Assembly (NCBI RefSeq): GCF_003674065.1
Contig: NZ_RDBE01000010.1
Span: forward strand, 289,578 to 353,577
Source of the DNA: Nocardioides mangrovicus
GTDB lineage: Bacteria; Actinomycetota; Actinomycetes; Propionibacteriales; Nocardioidaceae
DNA: 64,000 nucleotides
Direction of reading: 5' to 3'
Part shown: one piece after another, positions 33,804-43,278 of the stretch
Numbering within the stretch: the first letter of the stretch is position 1
Layout of the letters: every line of letters starts with the position of its first letter
Translations under genes and position numbers: made by a program
Notes under the pieces: generated by a model
The model's input: only the letters and a program-made list of their open reading frames with translations
Databases searched by the model: none
Told to the model about the DNA's origin: nothing

Positions 33804-36344
33804 GTGACGTCCGAGGGTCCCCGCACCCCGCCGTCGCCCCGCGAGGGCGGCAACGGGAGTACCGGCGCGCGTCCGGCCGCCGCCGCAGACCTGCTGCAGA
33901 TGTGGGTCGGAGGCGGCGCCAGCACGTCCACCGAGCAGACGCCCGAGCAGACGGCGCAGGAGCCCGAGCCGACCTCGGAGCAGACGACGGAGACCGCCGC
34001 CGCGAGCGATCCGACGCTGTGGCCCGAGACCGAGGACGCCCCCGAGACGGGCGAGGCCGAGTGGTGGCCCTACGACGAGCGGGCGGTCACGCAGGCCGTC
34101 GGACAGGTCGCGGAACCCGAGCCCACCCCCGAGCTCGCACCCGAGCTCGCCCCCGAGCCCACCCCAGAGCCCACTCCCGCACCTGCCCCTCCCGTCGAGG
34201 CTCCGGCGGCCTTGCAGGACGAGAGCCTGCTCGACGAGCCGTGGGACGAGTCGATCGAGTCCGAGTGGACCGACGTCCAGCCCGAGACCGACCCACAGCT
34301 CGAGACCGACTCCCCGGTGGCGACCGAGCCGCTGACCGACTCCTCGGAGATCTCGGACGCCGACGAGACCCGCGAACGCGGCTGGGCCTCCTTCGGTGCC
34401 GCCCAGACCGCGGAGGACGTGCTCGACCAGCTGGGACGCGAGGACGGCTGGTCGCAGAGTCCGGCCGCCGCGGCCCCCGCCGACGAGCCGGTCGAGGAAC
34501 CCGCCGAGGAGCCGGCCACCGAGCCGGTCGCCGAGGAGGAGTCGCCGGTCGAGGAGCCGACACCGCTGCGGCCCCGCCAGGGACTGGACCTCAGCGCCAC
34601 GACGCACTGGAGCCTGGACGACTTCGAGTCCTACATCCGAGCCCAGGGCAGCAACGAGCTGGCCGGGTGGATGTCCGAGCCCGAGCCCGAGCCGGTTGCG
34701 GTCGAGCCCGAACCCGAGCCGGTCGCGGTCGAGCCCGAGCCCGAGCCGGTTGCGGTCGAGCTCGAACCCGAGCCGGTCGCGGTCGAGCCGGAGCCCGAGC
34801 CGACCCCCGAGCCGGAGCCGACCCCGGAGCCCGAGGCGGCCTCGTTCGCCGAGCCCGCTCCGGTCGACGTCGAGCCGCCCGGCGAGCAGACGGTGGCCTG
34901 GAGCCCGGCACCGGTTCCCACCACCGACGAGACCAGCGCCGACACCACCGACACCACCCCCGAGACCGATCAGGCCAGCGACGAGGACGCCGCCCCCCGC
35001 AAGCGGGGCCTGCTGGCCAAGATGGGCCTGACCCGCGACAGCGAGCCGGAGCCCGAGCCGATCGAGTCTGATCTGGCCCAGTCTGATCTGGTGGAGCACG
35101 ACGTGGCCTGGGAGGCCGAGGAGCCGGCCACCGAAGCGCCGTCGTTGTTCTCGGTGCCCGACCCCGCTCCCACCCAGCCCGGCGGCGCTGTCGAGCCCGC
35201 CTGGGACCCCGACGCCACCCAGTACTTCGACTGGACCCTGTACGACGTCGAGGAGAGCGGGGCGCCCTCCGAGCCGGAGCCGCAGGCGGCAACGCCGGAA
35301 CCGCAGCGCGAGCCCGAACCCGAACCTGAGCCCGAGGACCACGACTACCAGGAGTGGTACGACGACCAGGGGCTGCGCTGGGTCTCCCGCGACGGCGGCT
35401 ACACCTGGTTCTCCGACGACGGCCAGGGCTGGGACGCCGAGGTCGGCGAGCCCATCGACGTCCCCGCCGACACCGCCCCGGCGCCGGCAGCAGTGGCCGC
35501 ACCGGTGGTGACCGAGGCGCCGGCATGGTCGGCCCCGGCGGCACCGGTCGCGCAGACGCCCGAGGAGGCTGAGGAGGTCTGGCCGACGGGCACCCAGCCG
35601 GCGGTCGACCCGGCCGACGACCACACCAGCGCCGAGGACCAGACGGGCGACCAGACGGGCGACCAGACGGGCGACCAGACCAGCGACGACGGCTGGCCCG
35701 CACCCGAGGCCGACACCACCGCTTCGGCCGCGGACCCGTACGCCTCGCTCTACGCCGAGCCCGCTGCCGCCCCGAGCCCGGCCGCCGACCCCGACGTCAC
35801 CACCACGCAGCCGGCGGTCGCGGAACCGACCGCACCGGGCGCACCGGGCGCACCGGCCGCATCGGCGTCGGCCGCGGCGGAACGGCCCGGCAGCCCCGAG
35901 ATCCCGCCGTTCGTGGAGTACAAGCCTCGCGGCGCCTACCGACCCATCCTCGGTGTGCTGTTCGTGGCGGCGGCGATCCTCGCCGTCGTGGCGATCTTCT
36001 GGGCCGTCTCCAAGGGTAGCCAGGCCGCTACGGGCATCGCGGCCGGTGTCACCGGATTCGCCCTGGCCTTCTGGTGGGGCCTGCTGAGCTGGACCCCGAC
36101 GGTGGTCTCGCTGAGCGGGTCGGTGCTGGAGGTCTCCCGCGGCTCCGACGGCGAGCGCTTCGACCTGCGCAGCCCGAAGCTGGTGATCGAGGTCGACGAC
36201 GACATCGACTCCCGCAACTGGCGCACCACCATCACCCGGCCCAACGGCACCGAGCTGGTCATCCCGGCCTCGGCGGTCGACCCCGAGGAGTTCAGCCGGA
36301 TCGTGCGCCACTACCGCGCCGAGGTCACCGCAGCGGGCCGGTGA
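33804..36344 (+). CDS. 846-residue repeat-rich acidic protein with C-terminal membrane hairpin
   Basis: About 700 N-terminal residues are disordered, dominated by Glu, Pro, Ala and Thr, with short conserved-looking islands ([63 protein letters not shown] and [20 protein letters not shown]). Residues 292-327 are four EPEPEPVAV-type repeats and 612-627 four DQTG repeats. Two membrane helices follow (about 712-735 and 745-767), then an about 75-residue C-terminal domain with a beta pattern ([15 protein letters not shown]) resembling bacterial PH-like domains. GTG 33804 is preceded by GAAAGGTGGG. The IclR start overlaps its stop (GTGA). No function known; a scaffold at the membrane is plausible. 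Confidence 0.75.
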   Translation: MTSEGPRTPPSPREGGNGSTGARPAAAADLLQMWVGGGASTSTEQTPEQTAQEPEPTSEQTTETAAASDPTLWPETEDAPETGEAEWWPYDERAVTQAVGQVAEPEPTPELAPELAPEPTPEPTPAPAPPVEAPAALQDESLLDEPWDESIESEWTDVQPETDPQLETDSPVATEPLTDSSEISDADETRERGWASFGAAQTAEDVLDQLGREDGWSQSPAAAAPADEPVEEPAEEPATEPVAEEESPVEEPTPLRPRQGLDLSATTHWSLDDFESYIRAQGSNELAGWMSEPEPEPVAVEPEPEPVAVEPEPEPVAVELEPEPVAVEPEPEPTPEPEPTPEPEAASFAEPAPVDVEPPGEQTVAWSPAPVPTTDETSADTTDTTPETDQASDEDAAPRKRGLLAKMGLTRDSEPEPEPIESDLAQSDLVEHDVAWEAEEPATEAPSLFSVPDPAPTQPGGAVEPAWDPDATQYFDWTLYDVEESGAPSEPEPQAATPEPQREPEPEPEPEDHDYQEWYDDQGLRWVSRDGGYTWFSDDGQGWDAEVGEPIDVPADTAPAPAAVAAPVVTEAPAWSAPAAPVAQTPEEAEEVWPTGTQPAVDPADDHTSAEDQTGDQTGDQTGDQTSDDGWPAPEADTTASAADPYASLYAEPAAAPSPAADPDVTTTQPAVAEPTAPGAPGAPAASASAAAERPGSPEIPPFVEYKPRGAYRPILGVLFVAAAILAVVAIFWAVSKGSQAATGIAAGVTGFALAFWWGLLSWTPTVVSLSGSVLEVSRGSDGERFDLRSPKLVIEVDDDIDSRNWRTTITRPNGTELVIPASAVDPEEFSRIVRHYRAEVTAAGR
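34677..34784 (+). repeat. Four 27-base coding repeats (EPEPEPVAV)
   Basis: Four consecutive 27-base units encode EPEPEPVAV with one Leu substitution in the fourth unit. Their codons vary, so they are not a fresh slippage product. Units 5 and beyond decay to EPTPEP. Confidence 0.9.
35637..35684 (+). repeat. 12-base coding repeats (DQTG)
   Basis: GACCAGACGGGC occurs three times identically from 35637, followed by a variant encoding DQTS. The sequence identity suggests recent expansion and possible length variation between strains. Confidence 0.9.
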
Positions 36345-37120
36345 ACCAGCCCGCCCGGTCGGTGATCGGCCGGGTGCTCGACGTCGTCGAGGCCTTCGAG
36401 CACGCCGAGTGGCAGGTGAGCCTGGCCGAGCTGACGCGCCGCACGGGGCTGCCCAAGGCGACGGTGCACCGCATCGCCGGCGACCTCGTCGAGCACGGCG
36501 TGCTCGAGCGCTGCGAGAACGGCTACCGCCTCGGGATGCGACTGTTCGTCCTCGGCGAGCGGGTGCCGCACCAGTTCAGCCTGCGGGCCATGGCGGTGCC
36601 CTACCTGGAGGACCTGTACGAGGCCACGCACGAGAACGTCAACCTGGGCGTCCTGCACGGCCGTGAGGTGCTCTACCTCGCCCGCGTGCAGGGCCACCGC
36701 TCCTCCGACGTGGTGCTGCGGGTCGGCGACACGCTGCCGGCCCACAGCACGTCGATCGGCAAGGCGATCTTGGCCCACGCCGCACCCGAGGTGGTGCACG
36801 ACGTGCTCCAGGCCGGGCTGACCCGGCTGACGCCGCGCACGGTCACCATGCCCGGGATGTTCCTGCAGCAGCTGCGAGGGGCCGCCGAGCGCGGCTACGC
36901 GGTCAACGACGAGGAGACCCACGTCGGCGTCGTCTCCGTGGCGGCGCCGGTGCTCGACGCACGGGGCGCCGCCATCGCCGCGATCTCGGTGACCGGCCGC
37001 GCCGGCCGGGTCGACCCGCACCGGCTGGCCCCGGCCATCCGCACCGCGACGCTGAGCCTGGGCCGCCGGCTGGCCAGCAGCGGCGCGCCCTACGACGAGG
37101 CCGGCGCCGGCCCCTCGTAG
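36341..37120 (+). CDS. IclR-family transcriptional regulator
   Basis: A 259-residue regulator with an N-terminal winged helix (VSLAELTRRTGLPKATVHRIAGDLVEHGVLE) and the IclR effector domain (LHGREVLYLARVQG, LPAHSTSIGKAILA, GYAVNDEETHVGVVSVAAPV). Such proteins commonly control aromatic or carboxylate catabolism and bind small acids. It begins with GTG overlapping the previous stop and ends overlapping the convergent ThDP-enzyme gene by 31 bases. It probably controls the adjoining catabolic cluster. Confidence 0.93.
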   Translation: MNQPARSVIGRVLDVVEAFEHAEWQVSLAELTRRTGLPKATVHRIAGDLVEHGVLERCENGYRLGMRLFVLGERVPHQFSLRAMAVPYLEDLYEATHENVNLGVLHGREVLYLARVQGHRSSDVVLRVGDTLPAHSTSIGKAILAHAAPEVVHDVLQAGLTRLTPRTVTMPGMFLQQLRGAAERGYAVNDEETHVGVVSVAAPVLDARGAAIAAISVTGRAGRVDPHRLAPAIRTATLSLGRRLASSGAPYDEAGAGPS

Positions 37121-38691
37121 GGCGTCACGGGCACCTCGATCAACAGCGGACCGTCACCGTGCCCGGCCCGGCCGACCAGCGCGGTCAGGTGGTCGGTGCT
37201 CTCGGCCACGACCCCGGGGACACCGAGGGCGGCGGACAGGTCGGTCCAGGCGACCCGGGGCGGCTCGAGGTCCATGCCCACGAACTTCTCCTGCTCTCCC
37301 CCACGCATCGTGGTGAGGGTCTGCTTGAGCGTGCGGTACTCGCCGTTGGCGAACACCACGAAGGTGGTCGACGTCCCCTCCCTGGCGGCGGTCCACAGCC
37401 CCTGCAGACCGAACATGGCGCAGCCATCGCCCAGCGCCGCCACCACCGGTCGGTCGGGACGTCCCAACGCCACCCCCACGGCGGCACCGATCCCCCACCC
37501 CAGGCCGCCCCCGACGGTGTGCTGGAACGACCCGGGCTCGCGCAGCCGCAGCCGTTCGCGCAGCAGTAGTCCGGTGGTGATCGACTCCTCCACGAGCACC
37601 GCGCCCTCGGGCAGGCCGGCGGCGAGCGCGCCCGCGGCCGCCCGGGGGCTCAGACGCCCGGTCTCGGACGCCAGCGGTGCCGGCGGGACGGGTGCGTACT
37701 CCCGCGAGGTCGCCGAGAACGCTTCCGCGAGGCCGGCCAGCACCGGTCCCACCGCGCCGACCAGACCGACCTCGACCGGGTAGGTGCGCCCGACGGTGGC
37801 CGGATCCTCGTCGATCTGCAGCAACCGGGTGCCCGGTCCCACGGCGGGCGGATCGGAGTAGTGGTGGGGCACGAAGGCGCGCAGGCCGGCCAGCAGCACG
37901 ACGTCGTGGCGGTCCAGGACGGCGCGGATGCGCTCGTTCTCGGGCACCAGCATGCCGGCGTAGGCGGGGTGGTCGAGCGGGAAGTCCAGCTGGTCGTACA
38001 TCGGGGCGCCGTAGACCACCGCGCCGAGCGACTCGACCAGCCGTACCGCAGCGTCGACGCCGCCCGACCGGCCGATGCCGTCACCGGCGACGATCGCCGG
38101 GCGCTGCGCCTCGCGCAGCAGCTGCACGGCGCGGTCGAGGTCGAGCGCCGGCTCTCCGGGCTCGAGCACCGACCCGGGTGGGATCCCCTCGACGTCCTCC
38201 TCCATCAGGTCCATAGGCACCGACACGAACACCGGCCCGCACGGCGGGGTGGCGGCCGCCCGGAACGCGCGACGCAGCATCGTCGGGACGTCCTGCGCGC
38301 GGCGGGCCTCCTCGGCGTGCTTGCAGGCGGCCGCGGCGAGACCGACCAGGTCGCCGGCGAGCATCGGCTCCTGCACCAGGTGCCGGCTGTCCTGCTGCCC
38401 GGCGACGACGACCAGCGGGATGCGCGAACGCATCGCGTTCAGCATCCCGATCAGACCGTTGGCGGTGCCGGCGGCGACGTGCAGGTTGACGAACGACGTG
38501 CGTCGAGTGGCCCGGGCGTAGCCGTCGGCCATCGCCACCAGCGGGCCCTCGTGGACGCCGAGCGTGTAGGGCAGCGCGTCGGCGCCCACCAGGCTGTCGA
38601 CCAGCGGCAGCTCGGTCGTGCCGGGGTTGCCGAAGACCCGGTCGACACCCTCGTCGCGGAGCACCTCCACGACCACCTCGGAGAGTCTCAT
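37090..38691 (-). CDS. ThDP-dependent decarboxylase, benzoylformate decarboxylase-like
   Basis: A 533-residue thiamine diphosphate enzyme, the size of Pseudomonas benzoylformate decarboxylase (about 528). ThDP motifs: catalytic Glu48 in GVHEGPLVA and the Mg/ThDP motif GDGCAMFGLQ...FANGEY. The benzoylformate decarboxylase His70 has a clear counterpart, His71 in NLHVAAGTANG; NPGTTELP replaces NPGSNELP, so the Ser26 position is Thr here; FVPHHYSDPP may supply the second active-site His. It should decarboxylate an aromatic or branched 2-oxo acid to an aldehyde. The aldehyde dehydrogenase in the same cluster fits. Substrate is inferred. Confidence 0.85.
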   Translation of the reverse strand: MRLSEVVVEVLRDEGVDRVFGNPGTTELPLVDSLVGADALPYTLGVHEGPLVAMADGYARATRRTSFVNLHVAAGTANGLIGMLNAMRSRIPLVVVAGQQDSRHLVQEPMLAGDLVGLAAAACKHAEEARRAQDVPTMLRRAFRAAATPPCGPVFVSVPMDLMEEDVEGIPPGSVLEPGEPALDLDRAVQLLREAQRPAIVAGDGIGRSGGVDAAVRLVESLGAVVYGAPMYDQLDFPLDHPAYAGMLVPENERIRAVLDRHDVVLLAGLRAFVPHHYSDPPAVGPGTRLLQIDEDPATVGRTYPVEVGLVGAVGPVLAGLAEAFSATSREYAPVPPAPLASETGRLSPRAAAGALAAGLPEGAVLVEESITTGLLLRERLRLREPGSFQHTVGGGLGWGIGAAVGVALGRPDRPVVAALGDGCAMFGLQGLWTAAREGTSTTFVVFANGEYRTLKQTLTTMRGGEQEKFVGMDLEPPRVAWTDLSAALGVPGVVAESTDHLTALVGRAGHGDGPLLIEVPVTPYEGPAPASS

Positions 38692-38762
38692 CGTCCTCCT
38701 CCGTTCCGCTGTCCGGAACGCGTGGCCGTCGGCTCCGCACGGCGCCGACCACACTGGGCCGG

Positions 38763-39497
38763 GTGAACGGGATCGCAGGACGAACGGCCGTCGTGACGGG
38801 AGCAGCCGGTGGTCTGGGGCACGCCTTCTGCGTGGGCCTGGCCGAGGCGGGAGCAACGACGGTGGTGGGCGTCGACCTCGCCGACCAGTCCCGGGTGCAG
38901 GCGGCGGTGCAGACCACCGGCGCCCACTACGTCGCGGTGAGAGCCGACGTCACCTCGGAGGCCGACTGCGCGGCGCTGGCCGCGCAGGTGGGCCAGGTCG
39001 ACATCGTGGTGAACAACGCCGGGATCTTCCCCTCGATCCCGTTCCTCGAGACCAGCCTCGAGGAGTGGCGCCGGATCCACCGGCTCAACGTCGAGGGCAC
39101 GTTCCTCATCACGCGTGCCCTGCTCCCGGGCATGATCGAGGCCGGCTACGGCCGGGTGGTGATGGTGGCCAGCGCGGTGGTCTGGCTGGGCCCACCCGGC
39201 ATGGTCGCCTACACCGCGTCCAAGGGCGCCCTGGTCGCCATGGTGCGCAGCCTGGCCACCGAGGTCGGCCACACCGGCGTCACGGTGAACGCCATGACGC
39301 CCGGGCTCACGCGCACCGAGACCGCGCTGAGCAGCGCGGTCAACGAGGACTTCCCCCGCGTGGTCGGCAACCAGGCCGTGCCGCGGGCCGAGGAGCCCGA
39401 GGACCTCGTCTCCACCCTGCTGTTCCTCTGCGACGAGGGCAGCGGCTTCGTGACCGGCCAGGCCATCAACGTCGACGGCGGGTTCGCCAAGCACTGA
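38763..39497 (+). CDS. Short-chain dehydrogenase/reductase
   Basis: A 244-residue classical SDR of the FabG/alcohol dehydrogenase type. It has the cofactor motif TGAAGGLGHAF, the NNAG motif, and the catalytic YTASK with preceding SAVVW serine; Asp in VGVDLAD after beta-2 suggests NAD(H) preference. GTG 38763 is 71 bases from the divergent decarboxylase start. It probably oxidises an alcohol or reduces an aldehyde of the pathway; substrate unknown. Confidence 0.9.
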   Translation: MNGIAGRTAVVTGAAGGLGHAFCVGLAEAGATTVVGVDLADQSRVQAAVQTTGAHYVAVRADVTSEADCAALAAQVGQVDIVVNNAGIFPSIPFLETSLEEWRRIHRLNVEGTFLITRALLPGMIEAGYGRVVMVASAVVWLGPPGMVAYTASKGALVAMVRSLATEVGHTGVTVNAMTPGLTRTETALSSAVNEDFPRVVGNQAVPRAEEPEDLVSTLLFLCDEGSGFVTGQAINVDGGFAKH

Positions 39498-39526
39498 GGT
39501 GCGCCGGGCGTCGCTCGGGTGGGCGT

Positions 39527-41014
39527 TCACGACACCACCCCCGCGACGAAGCCGGCGTTCATCGCTCGGCTCAGGCCCAGCTGCTCGAGGTCGGCTCCGC
39601 CCAGCTCGGCGACGATGCGGCCTCGCTGCAGCACTGCCACACGGTCGCACAGCTCGCAGAGCTCGGCGAGATCGGAGGAGGCGAGCAGCACCGCGCGGCC
39701 GCGAGCCGCGAGCCGCCGGATGACGTCGTGCATCTCCGCCCGGGCGCCGATGTCGACGCCGCGCGTGGGGTCGTCGAGCACCATCACGGCCGGATCGGTC
39801 TCCAGCCACTTGGCGAAGACGACCTTCTGCTGGTTGCCCCCGGAGAGCTCCTGCGTGGGCGCGTCGAGGTCGCCTCGGAAACCGAGCGAGCCCAGCACCT
39901 CCACAGCCCGTGCGCGCTCGGCCGAGCGTCGCAACCACGGGCCGCCCCGGCCGATCCCGAGCCACCGCGCCGCCGCGACGTTCTCCCACGCCGACCGGTC
40001 GAGCATCAGGCCCACGCCCTTGCGGTCGCTGGGGACCAGGCCGACGCCGTGGCACAGCGCGTCGCGCAGGCTCCGCGGCTGACGTCCGCCCGGCAGCCGC
40101 ACCCGCCCGGCACTGGGCCGGACCTGCCCGCACACCGCCCGCAGGACGTCGACGTGACCCGCGCCCTGTAGCCCGGCGACCCCGACGATCTCGCCGGGCG
40201 CCACCTCCAGCGACACCCCGTGCAACCGGCCGGGCACCTCGACGTCGACCAGCCGCAGCCGGCGGTCGTCGGCCTCACGCATCTCGGCCGGCGCCGGCCG
40301 GGCCGCCTCTCCCGTCGGCTGCTCGCCGATCATGGCGACGACCAGCCGGTCGAGGTCGACCTCGGGCCGCGCGACGTCGTCGAGCACCGTGCGGCCGTCG
40401 CGGAGCACGGTCACCCGGTCGGCGAGGCTCAGCACCTCCTCGAGGAAGTGGGAGATGTAGAGCAGCGCCATGCCGTCGTCGGCCAGTCCACGCAGCACCC
40501 CGACCAGCCGCTCGACGCTGTCGCGGCCCTGGGCCGACGTCGGCTCGTCGAGCACCAGGACGCGCGGGTCGCTCAGCATCGCGCGGCCGATCTCCAGCAG
40601 CTGGCGGTCGGCCAGGTCGAGGTCGCCGACAGCGCCGGCGGGGTCGACGCCGAGTCCGAGCCGCTCCAGCACGGGCGCAGCGCGGCGGTCGAGGGCCTTG
40701 CGGTCGACCAGCCCCAGACGGCGCTCGGGGCTGAGCGGGAAGAGGTTGTCGCGCACCGAGAGGTCCGGGAACAGGCTGAGCTCCTGGGCCACGAAGCCGA
40801 TGCCGTGCGCGGTCGCCTCGCGCGGGTTGGCCAGGCTGAGCCGGGCCCCGTCGAGGGTGACCTCACCGGCGTCGCTGGGCGTGATGCCGCACAGCACCTT
40901 GACGAACGTCGACTTGCCCGCACCGTTCTCGCCCACCAGCGCGTGGATCTCACCCTCGCGCAGCGTGATCCGGCCCTCCCGCAGCGCGGCCACCCCGCCG
41001 TAGGACTTGGCCAC
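39527..41014 (-). CDS. Sugar-type ABC transporter ATPase (RbsA/XylG-like)
   Basis: A tandem ABC ATPase of 495 residues. The first domain has Walker A GENGAGKST (28-36) and Walker B VLVLDEPTSA; the second has LSGGNQQKVVFAKWL and VMVLDDPTRGVDIGA but, as usual in this family, a degenerate Walker A (GLQGAGHVDV). I list GTG 41014, yet homology to relatives suggests about 11 more N-terminal residues, starting at a CTG (41047) that overlaps the stop of the binding-protein gene (CTGA). It powers the permease encoded upstream. Confidence 0.92.
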   Translation of the reverse strand: MAKSYGGVAALREGRITLREGEIHALVGENGAGKSTFVKVLCGITPSDAGEVTLDGARLSLANPREATAHGIGFVAQELSLFPDLSVRDNLFPLSPERRLGLVDRKALDRRAAPVLERLGLGVDPAGAVGDLDLADRQLLEIGRAMLSDPRVLVLDEPTSAQGRDSVERLVGVLRGLADDGMALLYISHFLEEVLSLADRVTVLRDGRTVLDDVARPEVDLDRLVVAMIGEQPTGEAARPAPAEMREADDRRLRLVDVEVPGRLHGVSLEVAPGEIVGVAGLQGAGHVDVLRAVCGQVRPSAGRVRLPGGRQPRSLRDALCHGVGLVPSDRKGVGLMLDRSAWENVAAARWLGIGRGGPWLRRSAERARAVEVLGSLGFRGDLDAPTQELSGGNQQKVVFAKWLETDPAVMVLDDPTRGVDIGARAEMHDVIRRLAARGRAVLLASSDLAELCELCDRVAVLQRGRIVAELGGADLEQLGLSRAMNAGFVAGVVS

Positions 41015-41043
41015 GCCGCGGGCGAGAAGGACCTCCCGGGCGG

Positions 41044-42105
41044 TCAGCGCGCGTCCTTCAGCGGCTTGAGGTTGGCCTTCTCGTCGCCCAGCATCGAGTC
41101 GATCTGCTTCTCGTAGAAGTCGTAGGCGGCCGTCGGCGACTTCTGCCGGGCGATGATCGAGTCGACGTTGGCGGAGTTCACCACCAACCCCGTCGTCTTG
41201 AACCAGCCCGTCGGCATCTTCTTGCCGCGGTTGCCGTCGATGAGCAGCTTCATCGCGATGTAGCCCTTGAGGAAGTGCTCGGGGTCCAGGGTGCAGAACA
41301 GCACGCCCTGCTTGACGTACTCCAACGTCTTGGCGTCGACGTCGAAGCCGGCCACGAGGTACTTCCCACCCTGCTGCTGCTTGATCTTGGCCAGGTCGTA
41401 GCTGTCGGCGTCGCCGACACCGAGGTAGGCCAGCGCGCCGGAGTGGGCGTTGACCAGCGACTGCCAGGCGCCGAAGTTCTGGCTGGGGTCGGAGTAGGTC
41501 TGGTAGGGGCCGAGCACCTTGATGTTCGGCGCCTTCGCTTCCAGCTCGTCCTTGATGCCCTTCGCACGGCTGTCCAGCACCGGGGTGCCGGGGTTGGGCA
41601 CGCCGACGACGACGGTGCCGCTGGTGTTGGAGCCCAGGTTCTTCAGGGTCTCATCGGCCAGCATCTGGCCCAGCTCGTAGTTGTCGTTGCCGACGTAGAG
41701 GTCGACCTTGCTGCCGTCGGTGGGCGAGGTGTCGAGCGCGACCACCTTCACCCCGCTCTGCACGGCCTGCGCGGCGGGCCGGGTGAAGATCGGCGGGTCG
41801 AGGTTCTCCAGCACGACGCCGTCGGTGGCGGTCTTCACCAGGGAGGAGAACAGCGCCTGCTCGGCCGGGCCGTCGGTGTTGGGCGGACCCACCACCTTGA
41901 GGTCGACGTTCTTCGAGTGCGCGGCGGCCTGCTTGGCGCCGTCGGCCATGGAGGAGGCGAAGTTGAGGCTGATGTTGGCCACCGCCATGCCCAGCTCGAG
42001 CTTCTTGTCCGACGACGACCCCGAGCCGCCGCTGCTCCCGCACGCGCTCAGGCCGAGCGCCATGACGCCGGCGACGCAGCCGGCGCGCAGCAGGTTCTTC
42101 TTCAT
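41044..42105 (-). CDS. Sugar-type substrate-binding lipoprotein
   Basis: A 353-residue periplasmic-binding-protein-like (RbsB type) lipoprotein. The signal peptide ends in LSAC followed by a Gly/Ser linker. The core shows SLNFASSMADGAKQAA, LVKTATDGVVLENLDP, GVKVVALDTSP, NYELGQMLADETL and GVGDADSYDLAKI. It is the receptor of the adjoining ABC transporter. ATG 42105 overlaps the permease stop (ATGA). The ligand could be a sugar, or an aromatic or related compound of the cluster. Confidence 0.93.
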   Translation of the reverse strand: MKKNLLRAGCVAGVMALGLSACGSSGGSGSSSDKKLELGMAVANISLNFASSMADGAKQAAAHSKNVDLKVVGPPNTDGPAEQALFSSLVKTATDGVVLENLDPPIFTRPAAQAVQSGVKVVALDTSPTDGSKVDLYVGNDNYELGQMLADETLKNLGSNTSGTVVVGVPNPGTPVLDSRAKGIKDELEAKAPNIKVLGPYQTYSDPSQNFGAWQSLVNAHSGALAYLGVGDADSYDLAKIKQQQGGKYLVAGFDVDAKTLEYVKQGVLFCTLDPEHFLKGYIAMKLLIDGNRGKKMPTGWFKTTGLVVNSANVDSIIARQKSPTAAYDFYEKQIDSMLGDEKANLKPLKDAR

Positions 42106-43187
42106 CGGTTCTCCTCGGTGGACGTGACGGGGGCAGGGGTCGAGGTGGAGGTCGAGGTCGCGGTAGCGCGGCCGCGGGAGCGGCGCAGGCCCGCGTCGAG
42201 CGCGACGGCGAGCAGGATGACGGCGCCGGTGGCGAAGGTCGTGAAGTTGATCGGCACGTGGAAGAACACCAGGCCGGTGGCCACCACCGAGAGGATCAGC
42301 GAGCCCATGAGGGCGCCCGGCACGGAGCCCTTGCCGCCCATCAGCGGGGTGCCGCCGATGATGCAGGCGGCGATGGCGCTGAGCTCGTAGCCCTGACCGA
42401 TCGTGGGGTCGCCGGCGATGAAGAACGCCAGCCCGAGCGCCGCTGCGACGCCGGCGGCGAGGCCGGAGACGGTCAGCGCGAGCACCCGGACCCGGGCGAT
42501 CGGCAGCCCCGTGTAGACCGCTGCTGCCGGGTTGGACCCGACGGCGCGCACCTGGGCGCCGAAGCGGGTCATCGTGAACACGACGCTCAGCACGACCGCG
42601 AACACCACCAGCACCCATACCGACGTCGGCACCCCGGCGACGTCGCCGCCGACCACGTCGAAGAAGGAGCTGCCGGCCGGCAGGTCGGCGATCTGCTTGC
42701 CGTTCGCGAGCGCCAGCGCGCCGCCGCGGAACAGCAGCGACGAGGCCAGCGTCACGATGAACGACGGCGCACCGATGAGGGTGGTGACGATGCCGTTCAG
42801 CGCGCCGAGCAACGCGCAGGCGACGACCAGCGCCACGGCCGCGAGCCACGGCGTCCAGCCGTGCTGCATGAGGACCGCCCCGAGCACGACCCCGAAGGCG
42901 TAGTTGCCGCCGACGGAGAGGTCGACCTCGCGCATGGCCAGCGGGAACACCATCCCGCAGGCCATGAGCCCCACGTAGGACGAGCTCTGCGCGGTCGAGA
43001 GCAGGTTGCCGGTGCCCAGGAAGGCGGGGCGGACGATGCCGACCGCCACCACCAGCAGCGCCAGGACGACCACCACGCCGAGCTCGTCACGCAGCAGCCG
43101 GCGCCCCCAGGTCCGGCTCGAGCGACTCCGGCGCGACGGCGTGCTCGCCGTCGCGCCGGGTCGGGTGTGCGTGTCGGTGCGGGTCAC
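42102..43187 (-). CDS. Sugar-type ABC transporter permease (RbsC-like)
   Basis: A 361-residue polytopic permease of the branched-chain/ribose family with about nine or ten helices. Recognisable are SYVGLMACGMVFPLAMREVDLSVGGNYAF, GIVTTLIGAPSFIVTLASSLLFRG, RAVGSNPAAAVYTGL and GGTPLMGGKGSVPGALMGS. Ser/Thr-rich, partly repetitive termini. GTG 43187 starts the gene; it is first in the permease-receptor-ATPase operon. Confidence 0.94.
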   Translation of the reverse strand: MTRTDTHTRPGATASTPSRRSRSSRTWGRRLLRDELGVVVVLALLVVAVGIVRPAFLGTGNLLSTAQSSSYVGLMACGMVFPLAMREVDLSVGGNYAFGVVLGAVLMQHGWTPWLAAVALVVACALLGALNGIVTTLIGAPSFIVTLASSLLFRGGALALANGKQIADLPAGSSFFDVVGGDVAGVPTSVWVLVVFAVVLSVVFTMTRFGAQVRAVGSNPAAAVYTGLPIARVRVLALTVSGLAAGVAAALGLAFFIAGDPTIGQGYELSAIAACIIGGTPLMGGKGSVPGALMGSLILSVVATGLVFFHVPINFTTFATGAVILLAVALDAGLRRSRGRATATSTSTSTPAPVTSTEENR

Positions 43188-43278
43188 CCACGCAGCCTGG
43201 AGTGACTCCCGTCACGCGGAGAACGGTGGCGTTCCACTCAACGGAACGCCGCCGCCGCGCCTCTCGAGGTCGAGGCCC

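Noticed and set aside
33777-36311. An 844-codon minus-strand frame opposite the disordered protein
   Set aside because: It is antisense to the repeat-rich gene and has a Gly/Leu/Arg shadow composition. The plus frame has RBS, membrane helices and a structured end.
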